Shown piece after piece: positions 52,082 through 61,446 of a stretch of 64,000 nt of DNA; within the stretch, counting starts at the first letter, position 1, and each line of letters starts with the position of its first letter. The translations under genes were made by a program, and so were the position numbers. The DNA is taken from NCBI GenBank assembly GCA_963720075.1, contig CAVREG010000006.1:320853-384852 (forward strand), given 5' to 3'. A model generated the notes under the pieces. The model did no database searches. It saw only the letters and a list, made by a program, of their open reading frames with translations, and was not told where the DNA came from. Origin of the DNA: PALSA-188 sp963720075 (GTDB taxonomy: Bacteria > Acidobacteriota > Terriglobia > Terriglobales > Acidobacteriaceae).

Positions 52082-54286
52082 CTAGATTATTGGCTTAACG
52101 TCGAGCATAGTTTTCAGGCGAATATCCGCAGACGAACTACCCACCCTCACTTCCAGCCGATCAGGCTCAGTCACGAAGCTGCCTTGGTCTGCATCCCAAT
52201 AAGCCACGTCGCTACTTTTCAGCGTGAAGCGAACCGTCTTGGTTTGTCTGGGACGAAGAGCGATTCGTTCAAATCCTTTTAGTTCTTCGAGCGGCCTTTC
52301 AACCTTCGAGCCGATGTGCTTCACGTACAACTGAACCACTTCGTCGCCTGCCATGCTTCCAGAATTGCGCACGTCAACCGAAATCACTACTTCTCCCGGA
52401 TTATGTAGCTGCGACGAACTAGCCTTTAGATTCGAATAGTCAAACGTCGTATAACTCAACCCGTAGCCGAAGGGATATAGCGGCTCGCCTTTGAAATACA
52501 TGTATGTCCGGCCGTCGCGCAGGTTGTAGTCCATCATTGGCGGAAGCTGGCCCAGCGACTGCGGCCATGTAACTACAAGCCTGCCGCCGGGATTGTAATC
52601 GCCAAAAAGAACGTCAGCCAGCGCGTTACCTTCTTCCTGACCGTCATGCGCCATGTGAACGATTGCGGGCACATTATCCTTACTCCATTGAATCGCGAAC
52701 GGAAAACTGGAGATGAGCACGACAACCGTGCGGGGATTCACTGCATAAACCTGCTTCACCAGTTCTTCCTGTTCGAGCGTGATGGAGGTTCGATCAATGG
52801 CCTCTTTTCCATCGCTAGGCAGCGGGCACTTGGCCCATCCGGCATTGCATGTTGGATGATTTCCAACGACAACAATCGCGACATCGGCCGATCGCGCAAG
52901 ATTCACCGCTGCGTCGTTGTCATTGTTTGAGGCGTAGTTGACGGCGACCGTGCTTCCTAATTTGTTCTTGATGCCGTCAAGAGGGCTGACCGCATAGGGC
53001 GGCGTCCCACTATACCAATCCAGCAAAACTTGATTCGCATAGGGCCCAATCACAGCGACGGATTTTAGTTTTCCTTTGTTCAGCGGCAGAAAGTGATCTG
53101 AATCCTTCAAAAGTACGATGGATTCTTGCGTGACTTTTCTCACCAGATCTTTGTGCTGCTGATTGTCCCACGGTTCCGTGTCGCCTTTGATGGTACTGTA
53201 GGGAACCATCTGCGGCGGATCAAGCAGCCCAAGATGGATCATGACCCGGTAAACGCCTCGCAGGTTCTCATCAATTTCGGATTCATTTACCAACTTTTCT
53301 TTGAGAGCTTCTTTAAGTCCATCCTGATAGCGGTCGAGAAACTGATTGATTCCCGCGTGGATAGCTCCGGCGGTGGCCTGTGCAATGTCTGGGAAATATT
53401 TGTGCTGCGTCACCATGTTGGTAAGAGCGCCGGCGTCGGTGCAGATAATTCCGTTGAATCCCCATTCATGCATGGTTATATCTCGCAGGATGGGCTGAGC
53501 GGCCATGGGAATGCCGTTCCAGGCGTTATACGCGGTCATGTAAGCGCGGGCTCCGCCGTCAACAATGCCCATGCGGAACGGGACAGAGTAATACTCGCGC
53601 AAGAGCCGTTCGTCAAAGTCGGAAGAAGATCCCCCACGCCCGTTTTCGTTGCTGTTGGCGAGAAAATGCTTCAACAGGGACGCAGTGAGCCAGTATTTTG
53701 GGTCGTCTCCTTGCAGTCCCTTAACAAATGCGGTGACCAATGTTCCTGTTAAATAAGGATCTTCTCCGTACGATTCTTCGCTGCGTCCCCAACGGGGATC
53801 GCGCGCCAAATCCGAATTAGGCGCCCGAATTACGATGCCGCCGCGAGGACGAAGTTCACCAAATCGCATGACGTTGAATTTTTCGCTCTGGAAGATGTAT
53901 CGAGCCTCGTACCCTTCCACAGCGGCAGCTTGACGAAGAAGCGCCGGGTCCCAAGTCTCCCCTAGGCCGACCGATTGCGGAAATTGAGTGGTTGGGAAGG
54001 GTTTGAGTCCTCTTCCCGCCCATCCGCCCGGCCCGCCGAGAGCCAGGCCGTGAAGCCCTTCCACATGCCCCGATCCGTGAATGCCAAGCCTCGGCACATC
54101 GGGATTCGTGCTCAACGCTTTGATCTTTTCATCCAACGTCATCAGCGACAGGATGTTGTTGATGCGATCTTCCACCGGCAGATTAGGATTTTGGAACGGG
54201 TACGACTGTTGCTGAGCGCAAACTGGAATGGCGGTGAGGAATAGAGCCAGAAAAGAGTGGAGAACTCTGAAACGCGTTATTTTCAT
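52082..54286 (-). CDS. Secreted glycoside hydrolase family 3 (beta-glucosidase-like)
   Basis: A 734-residue protein. Signal peptide at residues 1-25 (VLHSFLALFLTAIPVCAQQ). A family 3 TIM barrel (about 40-370) with GIICTDAGALTN near residue 280, holding the nucleophile Asp, a C-terminal sandwich domain (VAVIGPYANQVLLDW) and a fibronectin III-like domain (ISVDVRNSGSMAGDEVVQLYV). It hydrolyses beta-linked gluco- or xylo-oligosaccharides in the periplasm or outside. The Oar-like receptor and ROK regulator 3-10 kb away are possible partners but not coupled. Confidence 0.92.
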   Translation of the reverse strand: MKITRFRVLHSFLALFLTAIPVCAQQQSYPFQNPNLPVEDRINNILSLMTLDEKIKALSTNPDVPRLGIHGSGHVEGLHGLALGGPGGWAGRGLKPFPTTQFPQSVGLGETWDPALLRQAAAVEGYEARYIFQSEKFNVMRFGELRPRGGIVIRAPNSDLARDPRWGRSEESYGEDPYLTGTLVTAFVKGLQGDDPKYWLTASLLKHFLANSNENGRGGSSSDFDERLLREYYSVPFRMGIVDGGARAYMTAYNAWNGIPMAAQPILRDITMHEWGFNGIICTDAGALTNMVTQHKYFPDIAQATAGAIHAGINQFLDRYQDGLKEALKEKLVNESEIDENLRGVYRVMIHLGLLDPPQMVPYSTIKGDTEPWDNQQHKDLVRKVTQESIVLLKDSDHFLPLNKGKLKSVAVIGPYANQVLLDWYSGTPPYAVSPLDGIKNKLGSTVAVNYASNNDNDAAVNLARSADVAIVVVGNHPTCNAGWAKCPLPSDGKEAIDRTSITLEQEELVKQVYAVNPRTVVVLISSFPFAIQWSKDNVPAIVHMAHDGQEEGNALADVLFGDYNPGGRLVVTWPQSLGQLPPMMDYNLRDGRTYMYFKGEPLYPFGYGLSYTTFDYSNLKASSSQLHNPGEVVISVDVRNSGSMAGDEVVQLYVKHIGSKVERPLEELKGFERIALRPRQTKTVRFTLKSSDVAYWDADQGSFVTEPDRLEVRVGSSSADIRLKTMLDVKPII

Positions 54287-54397
54287 TGGGTACTTCTCCC
54301 GTTGGCCCTTCCGATGGCAGCAGATGAAGTCAACAATGTTCAGGATTGATTGTCAAGAGTGGAGAGCTCAGACGTTCTCCAACTTGAACCAAATCCG

Positions 54398-54889
54398 TCA
54401 GATCGGTTTGCGGTCTATGCCTTCTGCACTCGCCGTGCATGAGGCTTCTTCAGCATACGACCTGTCTGGCGCGTACCAAGCCTTCTCATAGGTATCGCCA
54501 GCTTTGCGTATCGTGTCACGATTGCCATCTTCCCAAGTGATACGTGCTTCTCCATCCACCACAATCCATATTCCGTGGGGAGCCCCAAGAGTCTTTGTTG
54601 CGACGCCATCACGATCGAGTCTGATATTGAAATATCCGCCTGAGCAATCGCCAACTTTCCATTCTCCCAGGAAGCGGCCTTGTCCTCCGGTCGAAGCGGC
54701 GGTCGGATTGCTTGGAAATTCAATGCGTGCGACGTCAGACATCAGGAAGCTCTTCCGGTGCCCATCTTTGAAGACCACCACTATCGAACCACGGTCCGGG
54801 AGAGAGGAAGCTGACTGAGCGACGCCGGGAGAAGTAGCGATCATGGAGACCGCAAGAACTGAAGCAACTGCTACCATGATTTTATGCAT
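54398..54889 (-). CDS. Secreted protein of unknown function
   Basis: About 163 residues from ATG 54889, which follows GGAGGAAG; a longer frame from 54925 has no ribosome site. Signal peptide MHKIMVAVASVLAVSMIATS... GVAQS. The mature part has a short beta hairpin (SIVVVFKDGHRKSFLMSDVAR, VARIEFP) of the kind seen next to bacterial sugar-binding or lectin-like repeats, a GEWKVGDCSGGYFNI stretch, then a domain with two Cys. No family named. Unlinked to its neighbours. Confidence 0.7.
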   Translation of the reverse strand: MHKIMVAVASVLAVSMIATSPGVAQSASSLPDRGSIVVVFKDGHRKSFLMSDVARIEFPSNPTAASTGGQGRFLGEWKVGDCSGGYFNIRLDRDGVATKTLGAPHGIWIVVDGEARITWEDGNRDTIRKAGDTYEKAWYAPDRSYAEEASCTASAEGIDRKPI

Positions 54890-55050
54890 GGTTCTTCCTC
54901 CTTCGCTTATCGCCAATGAATACATAGACAGATACGGAACTCAATTATTTTAGTTCCAACGGATGGCCAAAGCCATTGCAGGTGCGCATTCTGCGGGGGC
55001 CAAGGATGGCTTTAAAAAAACACCGTGGACTTACAGTTTAAGATCGGAGA

Positions 55051-56244
55051 ATGCAATTAACGCCTGATCTTACACAGCCGCGAACCCTCAAAATTTCCGG
55101 CCGCGGTGCCGCCCGGCTCAAGCAGGGACATGTCTGGGTTTACCGCTCTGACATTGTGTCAGCCGACGGAGTTCTTGCCGGAACTCCTGCGCGTGTTACC
55201 GACGAGCGCGGCAAGTTCCTGGGGACCGCCCTCTACAGCAGTGCCTCTCAAATCGCCATCCGAATGATTTCATTTGAGGCGGTCCTTGACCTCGGAAAAC
55301 TGCTGCGGGAGCGAATACGCCAGGCAATTGCCTACCGCGAACGGGTCGTACGCGACACCGATGCCTACAGAGTCGTTTTTAGCGAAGGCGACTTTCTCCC
55401 GGGCCTTATCGTGGATCGTTACAACGACATCCTTTGCTTCCAGATGCTGACACAGGCTATGGACTCAGATTCGGCACGCGAACTGGTCATTTCAGAACTC
55501 ATCAGCTCGATGAATCCAGCGGCGATTATTGAGCGGGTCGATTCACGCATTCTTGAGTTAGAACAACTTCCTGCACGATCCTCAGGACTGGTTCAGGGAG
55601 AAAAGACCAGCACGATAATCTCAATGAATGGCATTCGATTTCACTACGATGCCCTCGAAGGGCAGAAGACCGGCGCATTCCTCGACCAGCGCGAGAATTA
55701 TGCCGCGGCCGCGCAATATGCCCGCGGAGAGGCACTCGATGTTTTTTGCTATCAGGGAGGCTTTGCTTTGCATATGGCCCCACACTGTTCAAGTGTGACC
55801 GGAATAGATAGTTCCCGCCCCGCGTTGGAGCAGGCCGACCGCAACGCCGTTCTGAATAGCCGAGAGATCGAATGGATCGAAGCCAACGCTTTCGATTTGT
55901 TGAGGGATTATTCAACCAGCGGAAGAAAATACGACACCATCGTTCTCGATCCGCCTGCCTTCGCCAAGAGCAAGCGAACCCTCGATACCGCTTTGCGCGG
56001 ATATAAAGAACTGAATCTTCGCGCCCTCAAAATGCTGCGACCCGGCGGAATGCTCATTTCCTGCTCGTGTTCGCACCATGTTGGCCCCACGGAATTCCTG
56101 GAAGTTCTTACCCAGGCGTCCCAGGATGTCCACAGAACTATTCGTATCGTAGAAAACCGGGGACAAGCCAGGGATCATCCGATCTTGCCAACAGTGCCAG
56201 AAACGAGCTACCTCAAGTGCTTTGTATTACATGTAAGCGCTTGA
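55051..56244 (+). CDS. rlmI: 23S rRNA (cytosine-C5) methyltransferase, RlmI-like
   Basis: A 397-residue class I methyltransferase with an N-terminal PUA domain (GRGAARLKQGHVWVYRSDIV), a middle EEHEC-like segment and the Rossmann MTase. LDVFCYQGGFALH near residue 230 is motif I and VLDPPAFAKSK near 298 is motif IV. It methylates a C5 of 23S rRNA. Length and order of domains are those of RlmI. ATG is fixed by the first PUA strand. Confidence 0.88.
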   Translation: MQLTPDLTQPRTLKISGRGAARLKQGHVWVYRSDIVSADGVLAGTPARVTDERGKFLGTALYSSASQIAIRMISFEAVLDLGKLLRERIRQAIAYRERVVRDTDAYRVVFSEGDFLPGLIVDRYNDILCFQMLTQAMDSDSARELVISELISSMNPAAIIERVDSRILELEQLPARSSGLVQGEKTSTIISMNGIRFHYDALEGQKTGAFLDQRENYAAAAQYARGEALDVFCYQGGFALHMAPHCSSVTGIDSSRPALEQADRNAVLNSREIEWIEANAFDLLRDYSTSGRKYDTIVLDPPAFAKSKRTLDTALRGYKELNLRALKMLRPGGMLISCSCSHHVGPTEFLEVLTQASQDVHRTIRIVENRGQARDHPILPTVPETSYLKCFVLHVSA

Positions 56245-56264
56245 AAAGTAAGCACAAGATGTAA

Positions 56265-56343
56265 TTGACAATAACACACTAAGATTATATGCTTTGTATA
56301 GGCTAAATAATCAGGAGAATAGTTGGCCGTCCATATAATCTTA
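56265..56343 (+). promoter_or_regulatory. Promoter and 12-bp inverted repeat upstream of the Hsp20 gene
   Basis: TTGACA (56265-56270) and TATGCT (56288-56293) with a 17-base spacer form a good promoter. TAAGATTATATG (56280-56291), overlapping the -10 box, is the exact reverse complement of CATATAATCTTA (56332-56343), in the leader. It is not the CIRCE or HAIR sequence. Two-site operator looping or a distant hairpin is the likely use. Confidence 0.55.
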
Positions 56344-56371
56344 TAACTAGATATCTGATAAGGAGACTGAA

Positions 56372-56870
56372 ATGACAGTACTTACCCGTTGGGATCCCTT
56401 CCATGAATTCAACACACTTCAAGATCGCATGAACCGGTTGTTCCGCGGCTCGTATGGAACCGACCAGGAAGAGTCGCTGACCACTACCAGCTTTGCACCC
56501 CCCGTTGATGTTTATGAGGACGAGCACAGCATCAGCCTGAAGATTGAAGTTCCGGGAATTGACGAGAAAGACATTTGACGTCCGGATCGAAAACAACACG
56601 CTGACCGTGCACGGCGAACGCAAGTTCGAGAAGGAAGAAAAAGAGGAGAACTTCCGTCGCGTCGAACGTCAATACGGAAGCTTTACCCGCTCGTTCACTC
56701 TGCCAAACACAGTGGACCCGGAGCAGGTCAAAGCCAACTACGAAAAAGGCATCCTCAAGATCAGCCTTGCGAAGAAAGCCGAAGCCAAACCAAAACAAAT
56801 CAAAGTAAACGTCGGCAGCGAAAAGACGCTCGAAGGCAAACAACCAAAGAGCGCCAGCCAAGCAGCCTAA
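56372..56870 (+). pseudogene. Hsp20 small heat-shock protein, frame change at codon 68
   Basis: The first 68 codons (MTVLTRWDPFHEFNTLQDRM...) end at TGA 56576-56578, right after GIDEKDI. The next frame (+1) continues at GAC 56577 with DVRIENNTLTVHGERKFEKE and runs to TAA 56868-56870. Joined, the 165-residue product has the complete alpha-crystallin domain, with GILKISLAKK near its end. One extra T in the ATTT run breaks the frame. The site ATT TGA C matches in form the prfB +1 shift site (CTT TGA C), so a programmed shift is possible, although the required strong upstream Shine-Dalgarno is not evident. Otherwise this is a recent mutation or an assembly error. Confidence 0.85.
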
Positions 56871-56883
56871 ATCGGCAAAACCT

Positions 56884-56928
56884 GCGTAGGGACAGCCGGC
56901 TCGGCTGTCCAGTCGAGCGAAGCTCGAC
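56884..56928. repeat. Tandem palindromes downstream of Hsp20, second copy of the hypF repeat
   Basis: GGACAGCCG (56890-56898), loop GCT, CGGCTGTCC (56902-56910) with upstream GCGTAG equals the inverse of the element in hypF apart from the loop. A second palindrome GTCGAGC-GAA-GCTCGAC follows at 56912-56928. Location right after the stop codon fits a REP-like element. Confidence 0.75.
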
Positions 56929-56937
56929 GATTCTTCG

Positions 56938-56980
56938 AACGGGAGGTGGCGTATGTTGCCGCCTCCCGTTAAACTTTTGT
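56938..56980 (+). terminator. Intrinsic terminator of the Hsp20 gene
   Basis: AACGGGAGGTGGC (56938-56950), loop GTATGTT, GCCGCCTCCCGTT (56958-56970) form a 13-bp stem with one G-U pair, followed by AAACTTTTGT. It lies between Hsp20 and clpB and implies separate transcription of clpB. Confidence 0.75.
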
Positions 56981-57031
56981 CCGGTGCGGATACACAATTT
57001 AAAGCGTTTTGTCCTGAGTTAGAGGAACGAT

Positions 57032-59653
57032 ATGCCAATCCGTTTCGACAGATTAACTTTAAAAGCGCAAGAGGCGATTCAATCCGCGAGCAACCTCGCG
57101 TCCGAACATGGCAATCCCGAGGTTCTGCCCGTTCATCTTTTGACTGCCTTGCTCGAGGATCAGGAAGGAATCGTTCGCCCAATCCTGGAAAAGATCGGCA
57201 TTGACCCGGCGGCGATCTCGCGTGAATTGCAAGCCGAAATCGAACGTCTGCCAAAGCTATCGGGCGGGGGTGCCGCTCAGCCAACGCTATCCACTCCGCT
57301 GAATCAGTTGTTGGAGCAGGCGTTCAAGGAATCCGGCAATTTTAAGGACGAGTACGTTTCCACCGAGCACTTGCTATTGGCGGCCACACAACTGAAACGC
57401 GATGCTGCGGGAATCCTCTTGCAGCGGAATGGCGCAACTCACGACGCTATCCTAAAAGCGCTGACCACCGTGCGTGGTTCGCAAAAAGTTACCGACCAGA
57501 ATCCCGAAGCGAAATATCAGGCGCTGGAGCGCTATGCCCGGGACCTGACCGAGCAAGCCCGCCGCGGCAAACTCGATCCCGTAATCGGACGCGATGAAGA
57601 AATCCGTCGCGTTGTGCAAGTTCTCTCGCGACGTACGAAAAATAATCCAGTATTAATCGGCGAGCCAGGCGTCGGGAAGACGGCCATCGTTGAAGGTCTC
57701 GCCCAGCGCATCATTTCTGGAGATGTACCCGAAGCTCTGAAAAACAAGCGGGTTGTTGCGCTCGACTTGGGCGCGATGCTCGCGGGCGCAAAATATCGCG
57801 GCGAGTTTGAAGACCGCCTGAAGGCAGTTCTCAAAGACATCGAGGACTCATCAGGACAAATCATCCTGTTCATTGACGAACTTCACACATTGGTGGGCGC
57901 GGGAGCTGCGGAAGGCTCTATTGATGCGTCAAACATGTTGAAGCCAGCCCTGGCGCGGGGTGAACTGCGCGCCATCGGTGCCACCACTCTCAATGAATAT
58001 CGCAAGTACATTGAAAAAGATGCCGCCCTTGAACGCCGTTTCCAGATTGTTTTCGTCGGCGAGCCGAATGTCGAAGACACAGTTGCAATTCTGCGTGGGT
58101 TGAAAGAACGTTACGAAGTTCACCATGGTGTCCGAATTAAAGACTCCGCCATCGTTGCGGCTGCGACGCTTTCCCATCGCTATATTTCCGATCGCTTTTT
58201 GCCTGACAAAGCTATTGACCTGATTGATGAAGCAGCGGCATCGCTCCGAATTCAAATTGATTCCATGCCTACCGAGATTGACCAATTGGAGCGCCGGGCA
58301 ACTCAACTTGAAATCGAACGGCAGGCTTTGAAGAAGGAGAGCGATCGTAATTCCAAGGAACGGCTATCGGTGATTGACCGGGAACTGGCTGGAATTCGCG
58401 AGAATGCGAACGCGCTAAAAGCCAAGTGGAAGCAAGAAAAGGATGTGATTGCCCATTCCCGCGAGCTGAAAGAAAAGATCGAGAAGCTCAAGCTAGAAGA
58501 ACAGACCGAAGAGCGGAGAGGAAACCTTCAGCGGGTTGCCGAAATCCGCTATGGCCTGTTGCGGCAGACCGAAGAAGAACTTCAACGGCTAAGCGCGCAA
58601 ATGGATGTGCAAGGCCAGTCTCGAATGTTGAAAGAAGAAGTGGACGAAGAAGATGTTGCCCGCATTGTATCCAAGTGGACCGGCATTCCGGTGTCAAAGA
58701 TGCTCGAAGGCGAAGTCAAGAAGCTGATCACGATGGAGAACCGGTTGCGCCAGCGTGTAATCGGGCAAGACGAGGCACTGGAGCGAGTCGCCAATGCCAT
58801 CCGGCGCTCGCGCGCCGGCTTAAGCGACCCGAAGCGACCGATCGGATCGTTTATTTTTCTGGGTCCGACTGGTGTCGGGAAGACTGAACTGGCGCGCGCT
58901 CTGGCCGAATTTCTTTTTGACGACGAGCACTCGCTAGTGCGCATTGACATGTCCGAATACATGGAGAAACATGCCGTTTCGCGGCTGATCGGCGCGCCGC
59001 CCGGATACGTCGGATACGAAGAGGGCGGCCAACTCACCGAACAAGTGCGACGGCGTCCCGACGCGGTAATTCTCTTCGACGAAATCGAAAAGGCTCATCC
59101 CGACGTCTTCAACGTTCTGCTGCAAATCATGGATGATGGCCGCCTGACCGACGGCAAAGGCCGGACCGTAGATTTCCGCAACACTGTCATCATCATGACG
59201 TCCAATCTCGGTTCGACTTACCTTCAGGCCGAGAATTTACGAACCGAAGAAGACTTCGAGGCCGCCAGCAAGCAGGTCATGAATGTTCTTCATGCGCACT
59301 TCAAGCCAGAGTTCCTCAACCGCGTAGATGACATGATCATCTTCCGCCCTCTCACCAAAGATCAACTGGTAAAAATCATCGAGCTAAGACTAGAAGATGT
59401 GCGTCGTTTGCTAGCCGACCGCAAGATTTCGCTCGAACTTACCGATTCCGCCAAAGATCTATTGCTCGCCGAAGGCTTCGATCCAAACTTCGGCGCCAGA
59501 CCGTTGAAGAGAGCGATCCAGAAAGTAATCCAGGACCCACTAGCGCTAAAGATTCTCGATGGCGAAGTGCTGCATGGAGATCACGTGATTGTGGATGCTG
59601 GCGGTGGGAAAGTGAAATTCGAGGTCAGCCAGAGAGTGGGAGCTCCTGTGTAG
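57032..59653 (+). CDS. clpB: Disaggregase ClpB
   Basis: An 873-residue Hsp100 ATPase. The Clp N-domain is at residues 1-150; NBD1 Walker A is GEPGVGKT near residue 210; the coiled-coil M domain spans about 405-530 (Lys/Glu-rich); NBD2 Walker A is GPTGVGKT near 609. GAPPGYVGYEEGG near 650 and the C-terminal FGARPLKRAIQ are conserved. It pulls proteins from aggregates with DnaK and small heat-shock proteins, so placement next to Hsp20 is meaningful. Length is typical. Confidence 0.97.
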   Translation: MPIRFDRLTLKAQEAIQSASNLASEHGNPEVLPVHLLTALLEDQEGIVRPILEKIGIDPAAISRELQAEIERLPKLSGGGAAQPTLSTPLNQLLEQAFKESGNFKDEYVSTEHLLLAATQLKRDAAGILLQRNGATHDAILKALTTVRGSQKVTDQNPEAKYQALERYARDLTEQARRGKLDPVIGRDEEIRRVVQVLSRRTKNNPVLIGEPGVGKTAIVEGLAQRIISGDVPEALKNKRVVALDLGAMLAGAKYRGEFEDRLKAVLKDIEDSSGQIILFIDELHTLVGAGAAEGSIDASNMLKPALARGELRAIGATTLNEYRKYIEKDAALERRFQIVFVGEPNVEDTVAILRGLKERYEVHHGVRIKDSAIVAAATLSHRYISDRFLPDKAIDLIDEAAASLRIQIDSMPTEIDQLERRATQLEIERQALKKESDRNSKERLSVIDRELAGIRENANALKAKWKQEKDVIAHSRELKEKIEKLKLEEQTEERRGNLQRVAEIRYGLLRQTEEELQRLSAQMDVQGQSRMLKEEVDEEDVARIVSKWTGIPVSKMLEGEVKKLITMENRLRQRVIGQDEALERVANAIRRSRAGLSDPKRPIGSFIFLGPTGVGKTELARALAEFLFDDEHSLVRIDMSEYMEKHAVSRLIGAPPGYVGYEEGGQLTEQVRRRPDAVILFDEIEKAHPDVFNVLLQIMDDGRLTDGKGRTVDFRNTVIIMTSNLGSTYLQAENLRTEEDFEAASKQVMNVLHAHFKPEFLNRVDDMIIFRPLTKDQLVKIIELRLEDVRRLLADRKISLELTDSAKDLLLAEGFDPNFGARPLKRAIQKVIQDPLALKILDGEVLHGDHVIVDAGGGKVKFEVSQRVGAPV

Positions 59654-59691
59654 GGCATCCGCACGTTACAGGCCCGCAACCGGAAAAACCT

Positions 59692-60132
59692 CTAGCCGCG
59701 AACCGGCTTGTTCCGAAAAGCCTCCGTTACAGGAGTCTGATAGAGATACCAAACGATCACCACCCTTCCCACAACTCCCAATCCGCCCCAAAACAAGGCC
59801 GGACGAAAATCCACTGCGGCAGCAGAAACACTGGGAATCAACATCACCATTCCCAATAAAGCACCAATGATCGCCACCCGCCGCGCCCAATTGTTGAGTT
59901 TCAGAAGTCCGAATCCGATCACTGCACTCATTGCGCCCATCAGCAGGAACATATACGGCCCGGCGAGTTCCAATCCGTTTAGTAATGGAGATCCCATGGT
60001 CATGGAGATGGCTCCGGGCGCGGCAAGCATCAATCCGCAGAGAATAATGAGATAGGCGCCCACTAAGAAAAATACGACCGCGACCGCTGTAACCCCCGTA
60101 GGACGCTGCGTCGAGATTGAGGACTCTGGCAA
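59692..60132 (-). CDS. Small four-span membrane protein
   Basis: A 146-residue protein with four hydrophobic spans from VTAVAVVFFLVGAYLIIL on. It looks like proteins of uncharacterised inner-membrane families, with no cysteine or charged catalytic residues. The overlapping frame (59666-60136) is a shadow with no such pattern. It is convergent with clpB. Function unknown. Confidence 0.72.
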   Translation of the reverse strand: MPESSISTQRPTGVTAVAVVFFLVGAYLIILCGLMLAAPGAISMTMGSPLLNGLELAGPYMFLLMGAMSAVIGFGLLKLNNWARRVAIIGALLGMVMLIPSVSAAAVDFRPALFWGGLGVVGRVVIVWYLYQTPVTEAFRNKPVRG

Positions 60133-60167
60133 ACACCTATCTTATGGGAGAACATCGCGCCAGACTC

Positions 60168-61313
60168 CTACGGATTTAGGGATGGCGGGGAAGTGGGCAT
60201 TTTCGCGTTTACGCTTTCATCAGCTTTTTCATGCAGTTCCCGCACTCTTGCAAACTCCCTTTCGGATGCAATCTTGTTTCCCATGGCCTGGTAGACACGT
60301 CCCAGCCGGAAGTGTGCGTCGGGTTGCGTAGGATCCAATTTTTCCGCATGCTGCAATGCGATTATCGCGTCGGGATAACGTTTCTGCTCCGCAAGAATAG
60401 CTCCCATATCAATGTAGGCGATACGAATGTCGCTTCTCGCCTCCTCAGCTTTCTTGAGGAGAGACAGCGCCTCGGCGAAATTATTCTCCTTCATTTCAAT
60501 ATCGCCCAAATAAGCCAGCGCCTGGGGATTATTCGGATTAATCGACAATTCGTCTTTAAAGTCGGCCTTGGCATCGCCATATTGATGGCTTTTCCAATGC
60601 AGGTAGCCGAGACCAAAATGTAAATCGGGCTGGCGGGGAGCAGACTTTATAGCAGCGTCAAACTCAAGGATAGCTTCGGGCGTTCTGCCCAGGCCGTCGA
60701 GGGCCTCGCCAGCGAGCACGTGCGCGGAAGGGGAATTTGGATTCTGTGTCAAGATTTTATGGAACGCGTCGAGAGCGCAGGAATATTTTTTAACTGCCAA
60801 GCAGCTCTGCGCCAGCACCTGCTGAAGTTCAATATTAGAGGGGTCGGATTTCGCGGCGGCATCGAGATACTTGGATGCCTCGGCAAATCGGCGAGCGCCG
60901 TAATAGCTAAGGCCGAGCAGAGTGCGAGCTTGCGCGCTCCTCGGATCGGATGCCAACGCGGTGCCTAGAGGCCCAATCGCAGCCTGGAAGCGTCCTTGTT
61001 TGAACTCCGCCAATCCCAGGTTGAGTTGAACCCCCGGCAACTTTGGATTGAGCGCAAGGGCCTTCTTGTACGCGGGAACAGCTTCCGCGTAGTTTCCTTC
61101 TTTGGACAGCACCAGTCCTAAGCTAGCGAATGCGCGGGCATCACGGGGATTTTGCCGAGTAACACTACGCCACGCTCTAGCCGCATCAGAGAGCTTTCCT
61201 TCCTGCTCCAAGGCGACCGCGTCCGAGGGGCTTGGCATTTGCGCCACAGCGCAGGCAAACAAAAGCATTACAGCCAGGCCCAGCCGCCAACTCCCAGCCA
61301 CATTCTTATTCAT
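60168..61313 (-). CDS. Secreted TPR-repeat protein
   Basis: About 381 residues from ATG 61313; the longer frame from 61487 has no ribosome site and would overlap the upstream terminator. A signal peptide (LGLAVMLLFACAVAQ) leads to at least nine TPR units with the A-Y-NP pattern (FASLGLVLSKEGNYAEAV, FLGLSYYGARRFAEAS-like). The end is Pro/Ser-rich. It is likely a periplasmic or outer-membrane scaffold for protein assembly. Confidence 0.85.
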   Translation of the reverse strand: MNKNVAGSWRLGLAVMLLFACAVAQMPSPSDAVALEQEGKLSDAARAWRSVTRQNPRDARAFASLGLVLSKEGNYAEAVPAYKKALALNPKLPGVQLNLGLAEFKQGRFQAAIGPLGTALASDPRSAQARTLLGLSYYGARRFAEASKYLDAAAKSDPSNIELQQVLAQSCLAVKKYSCALDAFHKILTQNPNSPSAHVLAGEALDGLGRTPEAILEFDAAIKSAPRQPDLHFGLGYLHWKSHQYGDAKADFKDELSINPNNPQALAYLGDIEMKENNFAEALSLLKKAEEARSDIRIAYIDMGAILAEQKRYPDAIIALQHAEKLDPTQPDAHFRLGRVYQAMGNKIASEREFARVRELHEKADESVNAKMPTSPPSLNP

Positions 61314-61394
61314 AGCAATAGCAACTGCCGCGATTCTACCGTACGAAACGGGCTCAGATTGCTTGACCCGCGCCGTAAAGAGTTCTGGCTTCAA

Positions 61395-61428
61395 GAAAAA
61401 ACCCGCTCGGCCCAGAGGACGAGCGGGT
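61395..61428 (-). terminator. Intrinsic terminator of the second Oar-like gene
   Basis: On the minus strand ACCCGCTCG (61428-61420) pairs with CGAGCGGGT (61409-61401) across a 10-base loop, followed by TTTTTTCTTG. It lies 20 bases after the stop codon of the receptor gene. Confidence 0.85.
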
Positions 61429-61446
61429 AGTGAGTAATCCGAATGC

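Noticed and set aside
56372..56578. A complete 68-residue protein on its own
   Set aside because: It ends in the middle of an alpha-crystallin domain and the missing part lies directly in the next frame, so it is treated as the first part of a broken or shifted Hsp20 gene.
59666..60136. 156-residue ORF overlapping the small membrane protein
   Set aside because: The other frame has clear membrane spans, while this one is Ser/Arg-rich and irregular.
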